From assembly GCA_023101885.1 (NCBI GenBank), contig JALPQD010000411.1, positions 809,909-873,908 of the forward strand: a DNA stretch of 64,000 nucleotides, given 5' to 3'. Shown here one piece after another: positions 10,240 through 22,372 of this stretch (positions are counted from its first letter, which is position 1; each line of letters starts with the position of its first letter). A model generated the notes under the pieces. The model saw nothing but the letters and a program-made list of their open reading frames with translations, ran no database searches and had not been told where the DNA came from. A program made the translations under genes and the position numbers. The DNA comes from Typhlomys cinereus (taxonomy: Eukaryota > Chordata > Mammalia > Rodentia > Platacanthomyidae).

Positions 10240-11291
10240 TTTTTTTTTTTTAGAGAGTTTTTTTTCCCCCCACTCATACAAATGTAATAGGTACCCCTGT
10301 CCCCTCCCTCCCTCCACCCCTCCCTGGAACCCCCTGCTCTCTCTCCCCCTTTCCCTTTCCTTTCCCCCCTTCCTCCCTTTCTCCCAGTGCCCCCTCCCCC
10401 ATCTCTGAAGCATCCTTTAACGAGTATATCAAACTTTCCTCTGAGTCCTCTTCTCTGATGACATGTAAGGACTCAGTGGCATTTCCTAGAACTCTTTCTT
10501 GTGTTCCCCTTAAGTATAGGAACACTATCGTGGCTGTTAATCCCTTGCTTCTAAGGATCCTAGTGCCTTTAGTCCATGCTAGACTTTGAGGGGTCAATGA
10601 TAAGTTCATCATTGTGCAGATCATTCAGAGTCCTATTATAATTGCTTCGGCCCTAACTTGTGTGGAGTATCTTGCATATCATGACTCCCCCCATCCTTGT
10701 GCTCTTACAATCTTAGTGCCCCCTCTTCCGCAAATTTCCCTGAGCTTCAGGATGGGGAGAGATTAGGTAGGCCTGATTCCAGGTGATTGACATAGAGTCT
10801 CAGATGTTCTGAATTATGGTTTGTTGATTTCTTTTTCAGTTTTGCTGCTCTTAAAATGCCCTTGGCTCCATCCTGATAGGTATTGGATGTCACCCCCTGG
10901 CCAGAGATAAAAAGCTGTTAAAATAGAGTCTTGTTATAAGAATAGATTCAAAGGTAGATGCAATAAGAGTAGGAGACTGTGGTGAGGGGTGGGTCAGTCT
11001 CCCATTGCAAAATGGTTACCTTCTATCTGCCAGACTGTATGCCCTCCTTTTTGGTAAGATAATACCCCGTCAGTTGCAAGTGACCAGGAAGGACAGTCTG
11101 TGAGCTTAACCAGATATCTCATTACTTACTTGTAGTCCTTGATGGTGGCCTATTATCTCTGCTGTATCATGATCCCCTCTCTCCTTGTTTCTGGTGGGGC
11201 CCAGCTTCCCCATCCCTTCTGTTTATAAATTTTGCAATTACTGTAAGTATTACAGAGATTTATCTTTGAGTGTCTCTAAGTGGGTTTGGTA
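10240..11291 (-). other. L1-B 3'UTR with polypurine tract
   Basis: This is the non-coding 3' region between the ORF2 stop (complement 11292-11294) and the poly-A tail. The plus strand at 10290-10400 is almost all C and T, so the sense RNA would carry a long G-rich purine tract. Such a tract is typical of L1 3'UTRs and is also seen in L1-C and the truncated copies. Confidence 0.8.
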
Positions 11292-14200
11292 TTAGGATCC
11301 ACGTATTAGGGAGTACATATGGTGCTTAATTTTCTGTGTCTGGGATACTTCGCTCATAATTCCATCCATCTTCTGGCAAATTTCATTAATTCATCATTTT
11401 TGATGGCTGAGTAGTATTCCATTGTATAAATGTACCACATTTCCTTATCCACTCGTTGGACATTTGGGTTGATTCCATGGCTTTGCTATTGTAAACAGTG
11501 CTGCTATGAACATGGTCGTGCTTGTGCTATGGAGGTGAATTTTTGCTGTATGGGGCGTTATTCCCAAAGCAGGGTCATATGGAATTTCAATCATTAACTT
11601 CTTTAAGTATCACCAGACGGCTCACCAGAGTGGTTGTATGAGCCTGCATTCCCACCAGCAATGTAGGAGAGTTCCCCTCTCTCCACATCCTCTCCAGCAT
11701 TTGGCATTGTTTGTATTGTGGATTTTTGCCATCCTGACCAGGGTGAGATGATATCTCAGGGAAGTTTTGATTTGCATTTCCCTGATGGCTAAGGATGTAG
11801 AGTACTTTTTAAGATATTTGTTAGACATTTTAATTTCAGACTTGGTAAGGTTTCTTTTAAGTTCCAAGACCCATTTTTTAATTGGCCCATTTGTTTCCTT
11901 AGTGTTTAGTTTTCTAAGTTCTTTGTGCACTCTGGATAATAGAGTTCTATCAGATATATGGTTAGTGAAGATTTTCTCCCATTCTGTGGGTTGCTTTTGT
12001 GCTCAAGTTACAATCTCTTTATCTGAACAGAACCTCTTTAATTTCATAAGATCCTATCTGTTGAGTGTTGGATGTATTGACTGCACCTAGTCCAATCAGT
12101 TCCAGGGAGTTTCCTACCCTTTCAACTAAGATTTTTATAATCTCTGACCTTATATTGAGGTCTTTGATCCATTTAGAATTAAGTCTTGTACATGGTGACA
12201 AGTACGGGTCCAGTTTTAATCTTCTGCATGTGGACATCCAGTTTTGCCAGCACCATTTGTTGAAGATGCTATTCATTTGCCATTGGATTTTTTGGGCCCC
12301 TTTGTCAAAGATCAAATGGCTGTAGTTGTGTGGGCTTATATCTGGGTCTTCAACCTGTATCTATTGATATGTGTGTCTATTTTGGAGCCAGTACCAGGCT
12401 GTTTTTATAACTATGGATTTGTAGTATAGACTAAGGTTTGATATGGTGATACCTCCAGTAGTGTTTTTGTCACTCAGGATTGTTTTTGCTTTCCTGGGTC
12501 TTTTGTGCCTCCATATGAATGTTGAAATTGTTTGGTCAACTTCTTTAAAGAATTGCTTTGGGATTTTAATTGGTATAGCATTGAATCTGTTTATTGCCTT
12601 TGGTAAGATGGTCATTTTTATGATATTGATTCTGCCAAATTCATCAGCAAACAGAGATAACTTGACTTCTTTCTTGCTGATTTGAATCCCTTTAATCTCC
12701 CTTTCTTGTCTTATGGCGTCAGCTAAGCTTCAAGTACAATATTGAATAGAAGTGGTGAAAGTGGATAGTCTTGTCTAGTTCCTGATCGAAGCGGGAATGC
12801 TTTCAGTTTTTCCCCATTGAGTATAATCCTTGCTGTGGGCTTGTTGTATATAGCTTTTATTATATTGACAAAGGTATCTTCCATTCCAACTGTCTCTACG
12901 GTTTTGATCATAAAAGGCTGTTGGATCTTGTCAAAAGATTTTCTGTATCTATCCAGAGAATCATGTGGTCTTGAACGTTGGACTGGTTTATATGGTGGAT
13001 TACATTTATTGATTTGCGTATGTTGAACCAACCTTGTGTGCCTGGGATAAAGCCTACTTGATCCTCATGAATGATCTTTTTGATATGCTTTTGAATCAGA
13101 TTTGCTAAGACTTTGTTGAGAATCTTTGCATCTGTGCTCATCAAAGAGATTGGCCTATAGTTTTCTTTTTTAAGTGTATCTTTATTAGGTTTGGAGATTA
13201 AGATGATATTAGCTTCGTAGAAAGAATCTGGTAGTGTTCCTTCCTTAGCTATTTGATGGAACAGTTTAAGGTGTATTGGTGTTATTAGCTCCTTAAATGT
13301 CTGGTAGAACTCTGTGCTGAATCTATCTGGTCCAGGACATTTCTTGGTGGGAAGATTCAAGATTACTTCACCGATTTCCTCATATGTTACAGGACTATTC
13401 AAGTAATTCACAACTTCCTGATTCAATTTCAGTAAGTTGTGCTTACTTAGGAATTCATCCATCTCTTTTGTGTTATCAAATTTCACAGAGTATAAGTTTT
13501 TGAAATATGATGTTATAATTCTCTGGATTTCTTGGGTATCAGTAGTGATATCTCCATTTTCATTTCTAATTTTGTTGATTTGGGTTTTCTTTCTCTTGCT
13601 TTTAGTTAATTTATCTAGGGGTGTATCAATCTTATTGATTTTTTTCAAAAGAACCAGCTTTTTGACTGGTTGATTTTCTGTATTGTTTTCCTAATCTCAA
13701 TTTTGGATATTTCTCCCCTTATTTTGCTAATCTCCTCCTTTCTACTGATTTTGGGATCAGATTGCTCTAGTGTCTCTAAAGCTTTAAGCTGCATTGTTAT
13801 TTATTTCTAATGTTTCCATTTTTTTGAGGTAGTCATTAAGAGCTATGAACTTACCTCTTAGGACAGCTTTCATTGTGTCGCAGAGATTTTGGTAAGTTGT
13901 ATTTTCATTATCGTTCACTTCCAGGAAATCTTGAATTTCCTTTGTAATTTCTTCCTGAATCCAATTCTCCTTCAGCATCATAGTGTTAAGTTTCCAGGAG
14001 TTAGTGTATTTTCTGTTGCTTGTTGTGTTGTGGATGTCAAGCTTTAAGCCGTGGTGGTCTGATAAGATACAGGCTAGAATTTCAACTTTCCTGTATATGT
14101 GGAGATTCATTTTGTGGCCCAATATGTGATCTATTTTGGAGAAAGTTTCGTGTGCTGCTGAAAAAAATGTGTATTTTTTGGTGCATGGATGAAAAGTTCA

Positions 14201-14738
14201 ATAGAGATCTGTAAGGTCCATTTCGGTAAGGGTTTGATTAAGCTCCAAAGTGTCTCTGTTAAGTTTTTTACCTGTTGATCTATCTTATGTTGAGAGGGCA
14301 GTGTTGAAATCCCTAAGAATTATCGTTTTGGGATTGATTTCTTGCTTTAGACGTTGTAGGGTCTGCTTAATGAATGTGGAGGGGCCTGTATTAGGTGCAT
14401 ATATGTTCAGTATTGTGAAGTCTTCCTGGTGAATTGTACTTGTGATTAAAATGTAGTATCCATCTGTGTCTCTTATGATTTTTTTTGGTTTGAAGTCCAC
14501 TTTGTCCAACAGTATAATGGCTACTCCTGCCTGTTTCCTGGTTCCATTAGCTTGCAGAATTTTTGACCAGCCTTTTATTTTTAGGATGTGTCTTTCTTTT
14601 GTGGTGAGTTTCCTGAAGGCAGCAGATTGATGGTTTGTGGTTTTTAATCCAAGTTTGTAATATGTGTGTCTTGATCGGTGAGTTAATATCATTGACATTT
14701 AATGTTTTAATGGAGAAATTATTTTTAATTCTGGACAT
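11292..14738 (-). pseudogene. L1-B ORF2 (endonuclease/reverse transcriptase), broken
   Basis: This is a remnant of the L1 ORF2 protein, which nicks target DNA and reverse-transcribes L1 RNA. The start codon complement is at 14736-14738 and the stop complement at 11292-11294. The endonuclease part (14738-13900), RT part (about 13650-12640) and C-terminal part are recognisable in order, split over several frames. Around 12645-12650 the sequence jumps from LFAD, just inside the FADD catalytic motif, directly to the later GRINI segment. About 320 bp present in L1-C are missing. The region is 3447 bp against about 3776 bp in L1-C. It is not functional. Confidence 0.9.
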
Positions 14739-14795
14739 TTTTTATGTTTACTGGCCTTCGTAAGTGTTTTGTTTTACATTTAGGTTTTTGTGGTA

Positions 14796-15852
14796 TTATA
14801 CTTCCCTTCTGTCCTCCTGGATACGCTTGTTTTTTTCTTCAAGCTTTTGTACCATTTCTAGCTTTTTGAAGGCCTGGTTTGGTAGACATGTAGCCTTCAA
14901 GTTGTCTTTGTGCTGGAAAACTTTTCTTTCTCCCTCGATCATGACAGATAATTTTGCCGGGTATATCAGTCTGGGTTGACATTTTTGCTCATTTAGTACA
15001 TGAAATACGTCTCTCCAAGCTCTTCTTGCTTTTACTGTTTCGACTGAGAAGTCATTTGTTATTTTAATAGGTTTACCTTTAAAGTGACTTGTTTTATTTC
15101 CCTTGAAGCTCTCAGCACCTTTTCTTTGTCTTGAATGTGGAGTGTTTTGACTATTATTTGCCGTGGCGATTTTCTATTTTGGTCTATTTGTTTGGGGTGC
15201 GGAATGCCTCTTGTATTTGGATGGGCCTTTCATTCTTTAGTTGAGGGAAGTTTTCATTTATGATAATTTGAAAAATTTTCTCAGGTGTGCTATTTTGGAA
15301 TTCTTGCTCTGGTATTCCATGAATGTGCATGTTAGGCTTCTTCAGGGTGTCCCATAACTCTTGAATATTCCTCTTGTATCTTTTCGGCTTTAAGAACCTC
15401 CTCCATTGAGTTGGTTAATTCTCCCACTTTGTCTTCAGGATCTGAAATTCTATTTTCTGCTTTGGTTTGTTCTCCTGCTAAGACTCTCTGTTGTTTTGGG
15501 TTGAAGATTACTTGTTTTTCAGTTTGATTTTAAACTCTGCCTGAGACTGTTTTAACTGCTTTATCTCTATTTTTGTTTCTTGAACTGTTTTTTTTCAACT
15601 CCTCCAAGTGTCTGTTGTGTTCCTGTTCAAAGTGGTTGATGTGGTTGTTTAACTCCTCCCGGATTTCCTCTTTCATAGTATTAATTATGGTAATGATCAT
15701 ACTTTGAAAGTCATTATCTTGGGTCTGGCTTTCTTGGCTATTTTCTGTGAATTTGTTCTGGTTGGAATCCATCATTATGGGGTTAATTCTTTCGGTGGAG
15801 ATTTGTCTTCTTGGGTTTTGTTTCTCATGGATCTGCACTTTGACTTGGGCAT
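14796..15852 (-). pseudogene. L1-B ORF1, broken
   Basis: The start codon complement is at 15850-15852 and the expected stop at 14796-14798. The order of segments matches L1-C ORF1: an MPKSKC-like start, an acidic/asparagine-rich stretch, a coiled coil with NRHLEEL, and a C-terminal ARRAWRD-type region near 15020. Several indels and stops break it. The longest remaining frame is 102 codons (15838-15530). Confidence 0.88.
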
Positions 15853-16702
15853 TGTTGTTTTGTCTCTTAAGACCTTTCAGTTTCTGTGTGATTTAGTTGG
15901 TGTTACTACTCTCGGGCATTTATTGCTAGTGCTTGCCTTGTAGTTGGGTACGTTTTTCTGTTGTTAGTATTATTTCCTAGATGAAGCTATTAGGCTGTTA
16001 GTACATCAGTTAAGTCAGATAATGTAGATAGGGGATGAATATTAGTATGGTAGCGCACTTTTATGATTTAGTTTCTTGGTGATATATGAGGGTGAGTGGT
16101 ATAATCTTGGAGTTGTATATATTGTTGGGGTGGCTGTATGGAAAAGTTAATCTACAGTGATTAATACTAAAAAGGAGCATTATGTAAAAAAAAGAAAAGA
16201 GGTTTACTTATCTTTGGGCTGGATGTGAAGAATCTCTTCCATGTGATAGGATGATTTTAGAGGACTTCAGATGTATGGCTTTTGTCCCTTAGAGCTTTAC
16301 TTGGGTTTTCTTTGGATTCTGTTGAATTCTGAGTATCAGTGTGTCCTCCGTGGACCACGAGCGAGGGTCCCCGGTGGGTCGGAGGGGCAGAGGGGCTGAT
16401 GGTGATGGCAGAACTCTTCCCCTCGGACCTGGGACTTGGCTTAGTGGCCCACCCAGGCTCCAGGGATGGAGGACTGCGAGTAAGTCCTGTCCTAGTCGGG
16501 CGGGCGGGCAGGAAGAACAAAGGTGCTGGGGCCCCGGGCATGGGCCAGGCAAACCAGAGGCAGCCTGGGTGTTGCCCGGGCTGGCTGGTGGGAGGAGCTG
16601 GGACAAGGGGCAACCTGGGGACTGGGCAACTCACCTGGGATGGAGGACGGCGAACGAGTCCCGTCTCGGTCGGGCGGGCAGGCAGGCGGGAGGAACAAAA
16701 GA
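15853..16702 (-). promoter_or_regulatory. L1-B 5'UTR: type B monomers plus tether
   Basis: On the L1 sense strand the GC-rich 5' end contains two related units. Their marker (ttttgttcctcc or tttgttcttcct, then a CCCGCC-rich run and GTCCTCCATCC) recurs about 180 bp apart, at 16691-16701 and 16510-16523. A splice-donor-like CAGGTGAGT lies at 16629-16637. A non-repeated AT-richer tether of about 450-500 bp leads to ORF1. That tether is shared with L1-D (catacatctgaagtc and catcctatcacatgg) but is absent from L1-A and L1-C. Confidence 0.72.
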
Positions 16703-16715
16703 ATAACTCTTTTTT
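16703..16715. repeat. L1-B target-site duplication, right copy
   Basis: This is the direct repeat ataactctttttt matching 10227-10239. It fixes the 5' end of L1-B at about 16702. Confidence 0.7.
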
Positions 16716-16779
16716 CTAATAGGGGAATAATGTGACTTCGATTCAGGCTCATGATTTCAGGTTACAGGTCATCGTGGTG

Positions 16780-17045
16780 AGAAAGTTACCAGCTGGCACC
16801 AAGGAACCACAGCCACAGGAAGAAGAGAGTGGGGCAAGGACCAAAGCACGCCTAGCTTGCCAGGCTGCCAGTTTGCCAAATTCTAAGTGCTTCTCTCTTC
16901 ATCTGATCCACCTCCCCGGGGACTGGGCCAATCCACCATGACTCATGTCTTCCACATCAATTAGACAATCTTCCACAGGTTTGCTTCACAGGCAAGCCCA
17001 AAGGCTCAGCTCTGAGCTGTCAAACCTAAAGCTAACTGCCACAAC
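16780..17045 (-). mobile_element. MaLR (ORR1-like) LTR, diverged
   Basis: The plus strand carries the complement of landmarks seen in the better copies: gcaccaaggaaccacagcc, acttgccaggc-like text, actgggccaatccacca, a ttagacaatcttccacaggtt block and gctcagctctgagctgtcaa. It is a solo LTR fragment without internal sequence. Confidence 0.55.
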
Positions 17046-17511
17046 TTGTGAGAAAATGTGAGAGAAAAAAAGTCATTTTATCAACTAAAAAAAAAATCAA
17101 CTCGAAAAGTCACAAATATAGCTCCTTAGTATTTTTATGAACATACATTTATGGACTTATCTGTATTTCCTCATTGTGTTCACTTATTGTATTCTAGTTT
17201 GCAGGATGCTATGCACAGTGCTTCATGTGATTGCTTGGATTTTTAACTGACCACTAGCTGGTAATTGACTGGTAACTGGTTTAAGAGTGCGTAAGGAATG
17301 AAGTATTAATAAATGATTTGTGCTTTGATTGTCCCATAGAAGCTATTCTATGTTTATGTATTTCCATATGCAAATGCATGAAAACCAAGTGGGGTTTATT
17401 CCATTAAGATTCTATATTGACATGCCCAAACAGGAAAGCTGCATCACAGCTATTGTGGATACTGAAATAGAAGCACGTAGGCAGCCTAGTCACAATAGCC
17501 AAAAGATGGAA

Positions 17512-17615
17512 ACAATCTGTGTTTCCAAGAATTAGGAGTGAATAAAGAAAATGCCCTGCATATACAATCTGTGTTTCCAAGAATTAGGAGTGAATAAAGA
17601 AAATGCCCTGCATAT
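17512..17615. repeat. Tandem duplication, 2 x 52 bp
   Basis: A 52-bp unit starting acaatctgtgtttccaag is repeated head-to-tail with apparently no mismatch, which points to a recent local duplication within the old L1. Confidence 0.85.
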
Positions 17616-17846
17616 ACATGATGGGATTTATTGGACAAAAATAAAGGTGAGTGGAATCCTATCATTGACAACATATAGATGTAACTGGAGATCATTATGC
17701 TCAGCTCAGTAAGCCAGGTGCAGACAGACAAGTACCACTGATCCTATATCTGGAATAGAATGACAGCTGCCAGTGAAGAAGGGATAGGGAAAGACTGACC
17801 ACCTGACTCCAAGTTGCAGGAAGACAGAAGTAAGAAGTCCTAGTGT

Positions 17847-18106
17847 AAGGCTGGAGCGATGGCTCAGAGGTTAAAGCTTTGGCTTCACAAGCAGAAGGAC
17901 TGAGTTTGGATCCCAGGCCCCACATAAGAGTATCAGGTGAAAACGACCACAGCCTGTACTTCTGGCATTGGAAAGCAGAGCATGGGAAACCCCAGAGTAA
18001 AGCAATAAGAAGTAGAGCAATTCATGATGATTCCCAATGTCATCCTCGGACCTCCACAGGTGCACACAGTGCTCTTTTCTGAGAGAGAGAGAGAGAGAGA
18101 GAGATT
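17847..18106 (+). mobile_element. B2-superfamily-like tRNA SINE
   Basis: The head ggctggagcgatggctcag contains a Pol III A-box-like segment, and ctgagtttggatcccag a B-box-like segment. The body ends in a (ga)n run. The target-site repeat ctagtgt is at 17840-17846 and 18107-18113. Confidence 0.75.
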
Positions 18107-18294
18107 CTAGTGTCATTGCACAATGAGATGACTATAAGCCATTGATTGTGTACTGTATTTTTCAAAAAGCTAGAAAGGTTTGAATGCGTTCACCACTAAT
18201 AAATGATAAATATCTAAGAATGTAAGTATGACTAACTGGATTACACATCTATATGTGTGTAGCATAACCAGGTGCTTCATTAATAAGTATACTC

Positions 18295-18411
18295 TTGATT
18301 AGGTTTGGTGACACAGGCCTGAAATTCCAACACTCAGGAAATAGGAGAGAATTGCGAGATTAAGTTTGAGGCCAGGTTAGGTCACATAGCTAGATCTTAT
18401 CTCAACAGACA

Positions 18412-18459
<48 letters not shown>
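18295..18459 (+). mobile_element. Diverged B1-like SINE with (AG)n tail
   Basis: The text ggtttggtgacacaggcctg, a ttccaacactcaggaaatag core and gttaggtcacatagc fit a 7SL-type SINE. A (AG)n microsatellite follows at 18407-18459. Confidence 0.55.
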
Positions 18460-18461
<2 letters not shown>

Positions 18462-18689
18462 CGCCAGAGGTGAATACAAAGAACCATGGCTGCATGAGAT
18501 GCCAAGAGTGCATGAAGCAAGAAGGGTTAGTCCTTCTCTTAGCATATGCTCTATCTACCCCTAATGACTCAGGACCTCAGTGGAAAGAAGGTAAGAACCA
18601 GAAGATGGGAAGGGTTGTGAAGTGCTATCCTCCAAAATGACATGGGAATGGTAATCCTAAGTCCACAATCAAGTTGCTACTGACATGAA

Positions 18690-19090
18690 GCCTACAGGGG
18701 ACCTACAGAAATGAAGAAAACCCACATGGTCCCACGAAGTATGATGAATAACAGTAACCAGCAGATGGGTGGGGCGGGGCAGAAACATCTGGCTGTATTG
18801 GCACAGAGGAGCCTCCAGGAGACCTCAAATCCAGAATCACACGGGGGAGGGGAAGAGGGGGTGTTTGAACCCAATATACACAAAACAAAGGACATGAATA
18901 TGGAAGGAAGATGTGAAGAAAGGGGGGATGGTGGGGGTGGGGAGAGAGATGGACAAGACAGATGGAGAACGAACAGAATATTTTATGTACATGTCAGAAA
19001 ACGTCCAAGAGCAAAGTTCACAAATAAAGTAGAAAATTAGAAAAAAGTGGCACAATTTTATGTTTTATATGTTGTTTAAAAATAAATTTA
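18690..19090 (+). mobile_element. Possible old L1 3'UTR
   Basis: A G-rich purine stretch (18840-18975) is followed by an A-rich end. The layout resembles L1 3'UTRs, but no diagnostic string was found. Confidence 0.3.
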
Positions 19091-20400
19091 TTAAAAAATA
19101 TGTAATAACTTGTTTTTGACAATGATTATGCAATTGTGAGGGCTTGAAAATTTTTTCAATAATAAATTAGGATCTGTGTGTGAGTTCATTAAACTCCGGC
19201 CATTGGATTGTCTTGTTCCCCTTCAATTCTGCTGGGTATGTCACAGCTGTTAACGTCACAGGAGTTTCTAGGACTGCACTGTGGAACTGAATCACTGTAC
19301 AAAACATAGAGCCTCATATACATGGACTGTATCAAACTGACAACCACTATCAGTTAGTGCCTAAATCACAAAGATCTAGAAGGTTTAAAAATATGCTTGA
19401 ATTAGTCCCCTCCAAAAGAATTACTTTACTTTTGTAGTAACACATGGTGTCATACAGCAAGACCAAATGTGTGTTTGGCACAGGTTTATCTACATAGTCA
19501 TTTGCATGCTTTCATAGACTAAATGTATAATTATGTAAGATTTATAATATTCTTGACAGAAGTGATATATTATATACATTTATGATTTTACTGTGTGCAT
19601 AGAGAGAGAAAGAGACAGAGAGCGCGAGCCTTTCCTATGAAGGCAGCAGAGTGTTATTTAAAGGAAACAGAAGTACCAATCAGGGAAATCTGATCCACAT
19701 GGGTCCTGCAGACCCACTGTGTAACCACAGATGAGGCTCCCTCACTGTGAGTCTCTGGTCACTTACTTGTTAATCCATAGAGTCTGACTTCTTCTCCCAT
19801 CCATTACTCTATGTGACTCCACTACACTGGGATGGTGACAGGACGACGGAAAGGAGCGAATGTGATCACTAGCGAGATGGCCCCAAATGTTTTTTTTTCT
19901 TTCCAAAGCCATATCCTTGAGGCTTTTCTCACCAATCCAGGGCCCTTTTGGCTCAAGCTCAGCATTCCCATAGTCAAGTCAGAAACCACAAAGACTGGCT
20001 CAGGTAGATGTGATGTGCTGTAAGTAGGCAAACTTTTGATACCAGGAAAAGCTTAGAGATATGAGCTTCGAGTACGTCTCAGTCCCTGGGATGCAAGGCC
20101 ACTCCAGCTCCCACTTCTTTAAGATGAAGTACTATGCAAAATTTTGTTTTTTAAGTTATGCTTTTAAAAGAAAGAAAAAAGTTGACAGAAATTCTTTGAT
20201 TGGTCAGAACACTTAATTTATTATTTTGTATATTTTTATATAGCCACTTATTTAGCTATATTGTGTAAACTTTAAATGTATACCTATATTATACAGGACA
20301 AAAGCCAACATGACAGAACTAAAGTCAGTGCTATTAAGATCAAGAATAGACAATAAGACAGACATGGGAAATAGGCTGTAATCCAGCACTCGAGAGCCGG
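19090..20400. other. Unassigned sequence
   Basis: I see no coding region or clear repeat. The segment contains only short AT-rich and (GA)n-like patches near 19600. Confidence 0.35.
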
Positions 20401-20454
20401 AGACAAAATAATAGATGTTCAAGTGTACTGTGGGCTTCATCATGAGACAGCTGT

Positions 20455-20610
20455 TAGAAGAGGAGGAGGAGATTGAGAAGGAATACGAAAAGGAGGAGGA
20501 AGGAGAGGAAGAGGAGGAAGAGACTGATAAAAAGAAAGAGGGAAGAGGAGGAAGAGAGGAGGCAGAAGAAAGAAGGGAAGGAAGGATCAAAAGCGGGAGG
20601 GAGCGGGTGG
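20455..20610. repeat. Purine-rich (GGA/GAA) tract
   Basis: The plus strand is nearly all A and G, with imperfect gga/gaa units. Open frames rich in E/K/R here are artefacts of the tract. Confidence 0.8.
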
Positions 20611-20785
20611 GGCAGAGAAGATACTTTGTCCAAACATCAGTCAAGGTTAATTCCAGGGCTGTTTTCCCAAAGTAAGCACCACAGCCCTCATCTATCCACT
20701 GAATAGATTTCACTTTTCCAACATATTTTATACAAGCTACCTTTAGCTTATGTATCCTCCAACCTGGAACACGCATCCTTATGCA

Positions 20786-20800
20786 TATGTACACACACTC

Positions 20801-20831
<31 letters not shown>

Positions 20832-20832
20832 A
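20786..20832. repeat. (CA)n microsatellite
   Basis: An imperfect then pure CA run ends at 20831. Confidence 0.9.
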
Positions 20833-20872
20833 GGAAGAGGTAAAATAATCACATGTTGTATTCTTGGAATTT

Positions 20873-21244
20873 TGTTAGTTTTAATCATCAACTGGACATT
20901 GAGGTCACATCCATGAAGAATTATTTTGTTAAGACAGCCTCAGAGCCTCCGTAGGAGGTTACCTAATTGAAGTGGGAAGATAGCCCACTGTATGAGATCA
21001 TGCTCCGCAAGAGTAAGATGGAGAGAGAGCTGGCTGGCTTTGGCAGACGGGCAGGCTAGAAGCTATGCGCTATCTTGGCTCTCCCTGTGGACAGGCTTCG
21101 TTCCCTTGGCTCTCGATGCTGGTTTGGACTCTCGGCCTTCGCGATGAACTACAATCTGAAACTGTGAGCACGAAGAAACTTTTGTTTCCCTTCACTGTCT
21201 GGGTCATGAGTTCACTACAATGACGGAAAGGGGAGACTGAGACA
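20873..21244 (+). mobile_element. ORR1-like MaLR solo LTR
   Basis: The element starts TGTTAGTTTTAATCATCAAC and ends GAGACA, giving TG...CA termini and about 372 bp. The 5' part, with a caactggaca block, resembles the start of rodent ORR1 MaLR LTRs. No convincing 5-bp TSD is visible. Confidence 0.55.
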
Positions 21245-22372
21245 TCTGATTTATTTGTCTTACGTTTTCGAAGCATTTCATTGTATGAATGCTCTCCTGT
21301 GTACAGCCTTTGTCAAGCACCCTAACTTATATTGTTAGTTTCCAATATCTATCATTCTAACTGTCCTATAACAACTATGGCATTGTTTTACTGGTCAGCA
21401 GTTTGGGTTTCTTTGAACCCCAGTTCTACCAGGTAAAATTTATCTGATTCAAGCTTTCCTTCACATCAATTAAGTTTACATCTCTTTCGATGTAAAGTGC
21501 TACTTTTGAGCCTACAGATGAATTTATGAACCCTGATACACATACCACTTTCTTGACGAAGTTTCTGGTCGCCACTGATCTTTCTTTATGTACATCTGTC
21601 GCCTAACATTAGATTAGACACATGTGGGGCAGAATCTCTGGGGAGCACACACAGCACACACAGCTGGGCTTCTGTGAGATGTGGTATGAAATCAGAGAAC
21701 AAAGCTGTCACATCCTGAGTGATGACCTGTCCCTCCGGCAATCTTCGTCACCGCTGGGGTTTGCAGCCTCTTTGACCGGACAGCAGCAGCGTGACAAACT
21801 TCCTCTATTATTTATAAATCATCTCCACGATGGACCCATGGAGGGCTTTTGTCACTGACTCTCATTTTTTATCTCAAGTGCAGCCAGCTCTCTGGTGGAG
21901 TGCGTAGCAGCAGGTCTAGCCAACCCAGAAACACACACACAGCTGTTCTGCATAGACATCGACTCCAAAGCCTTTCTCCTTTCTATCATCGGAGGATGAT
22001 TTTCCCCCAGAGGAAGTACTGGCCTCCAAATGCCACTCAGTGAATGGATTCTGTTTGTATGTGCTGCTTGGGAGTCAGTCAAAGCTTCGGGCATTCTAAA
22101 GAAACACTCTGCCAGTGAGATATCCCCCAGCCCAATGAACGAGTTTTAGTACACCTCTGTGATAAGTGGATTTAAATACTTAATTTTATTTCTAATATTG
22201 CAATGACATGACGGGTTCTGTTTCTGAGTAGATCTCTTTTAAAGTGTCTTGGACTCCAAATGATGCTCTGCCGTATGCACATTTAGTTACTGCATTTAGT
22301 GAGAAAAGAGAACTCTTGATGGACATCCTATTTATTCTGCAGCTTAACGGCAGCTCATATATTGTCATAGTT
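21245..22372. other. Unassigned sequence
   Basis: No gene or recognisable repeat was found. The open frames of 60-80 codons have no known motif. Confidence 0.35.

Larger units (their letters stand above)
10240..16702 (-). mobile_element. Full-length but decayed L1 element L1-B
   Basis: This complete LINE-1 of about 6.5 kb lies on the minus strand. It has a poly(T) (the poly-A tail) at about 10234-10251, a G-rich 3'UTR, an ORF2 region at 11292-14738, an ORF1 region at 14796-15852 and a 5'UTR up to 16702. A flanking direct repeat supports a single target-primed insertion. It is older than L1-C because both ORFs carry many stops, frameshifts and a large internal ORF2 deletion. Its 5'UTR differs from that of L1-A and L1-C. 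Confidence 0.93.
17380..18290 (+). mobile_element. Old L1 3' end, split by a SINE
   Basis: These are late ORF2 and 3'UTR sequences of an old mammalian L1. It runs from acaatagccaaaagatgg near 17490, through a 52-bp tandem duplication, to ctataagccattgat...aataaatgataaat at 18130-18210. A tRNA-derived SINE interrupts it at 17847-18106, so the L1 is the older of the two. Confidence 0.6.

Noticed and set aside
16257..16752. Several overlapping 80-126 codon frames on both strands
   Set aside because: They lie in the GC-rich L1-B 5'UTR. Unlike the type A antisense frame, I could not match them to a second copy.
17847..18106. Functional tRNA gene
   Set aside because: A- and B-box-like segments are present, but there is no cloverleaf pairing and the head is followed by a SINE body and is repeated through the window.
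20252..20830. 192-codon minus-strand open frame
   Set aside because: It spans a CA microsatellite and a purine-rich tract. The composition (C/V runs, S/P/L runs) is that of simple repeats.
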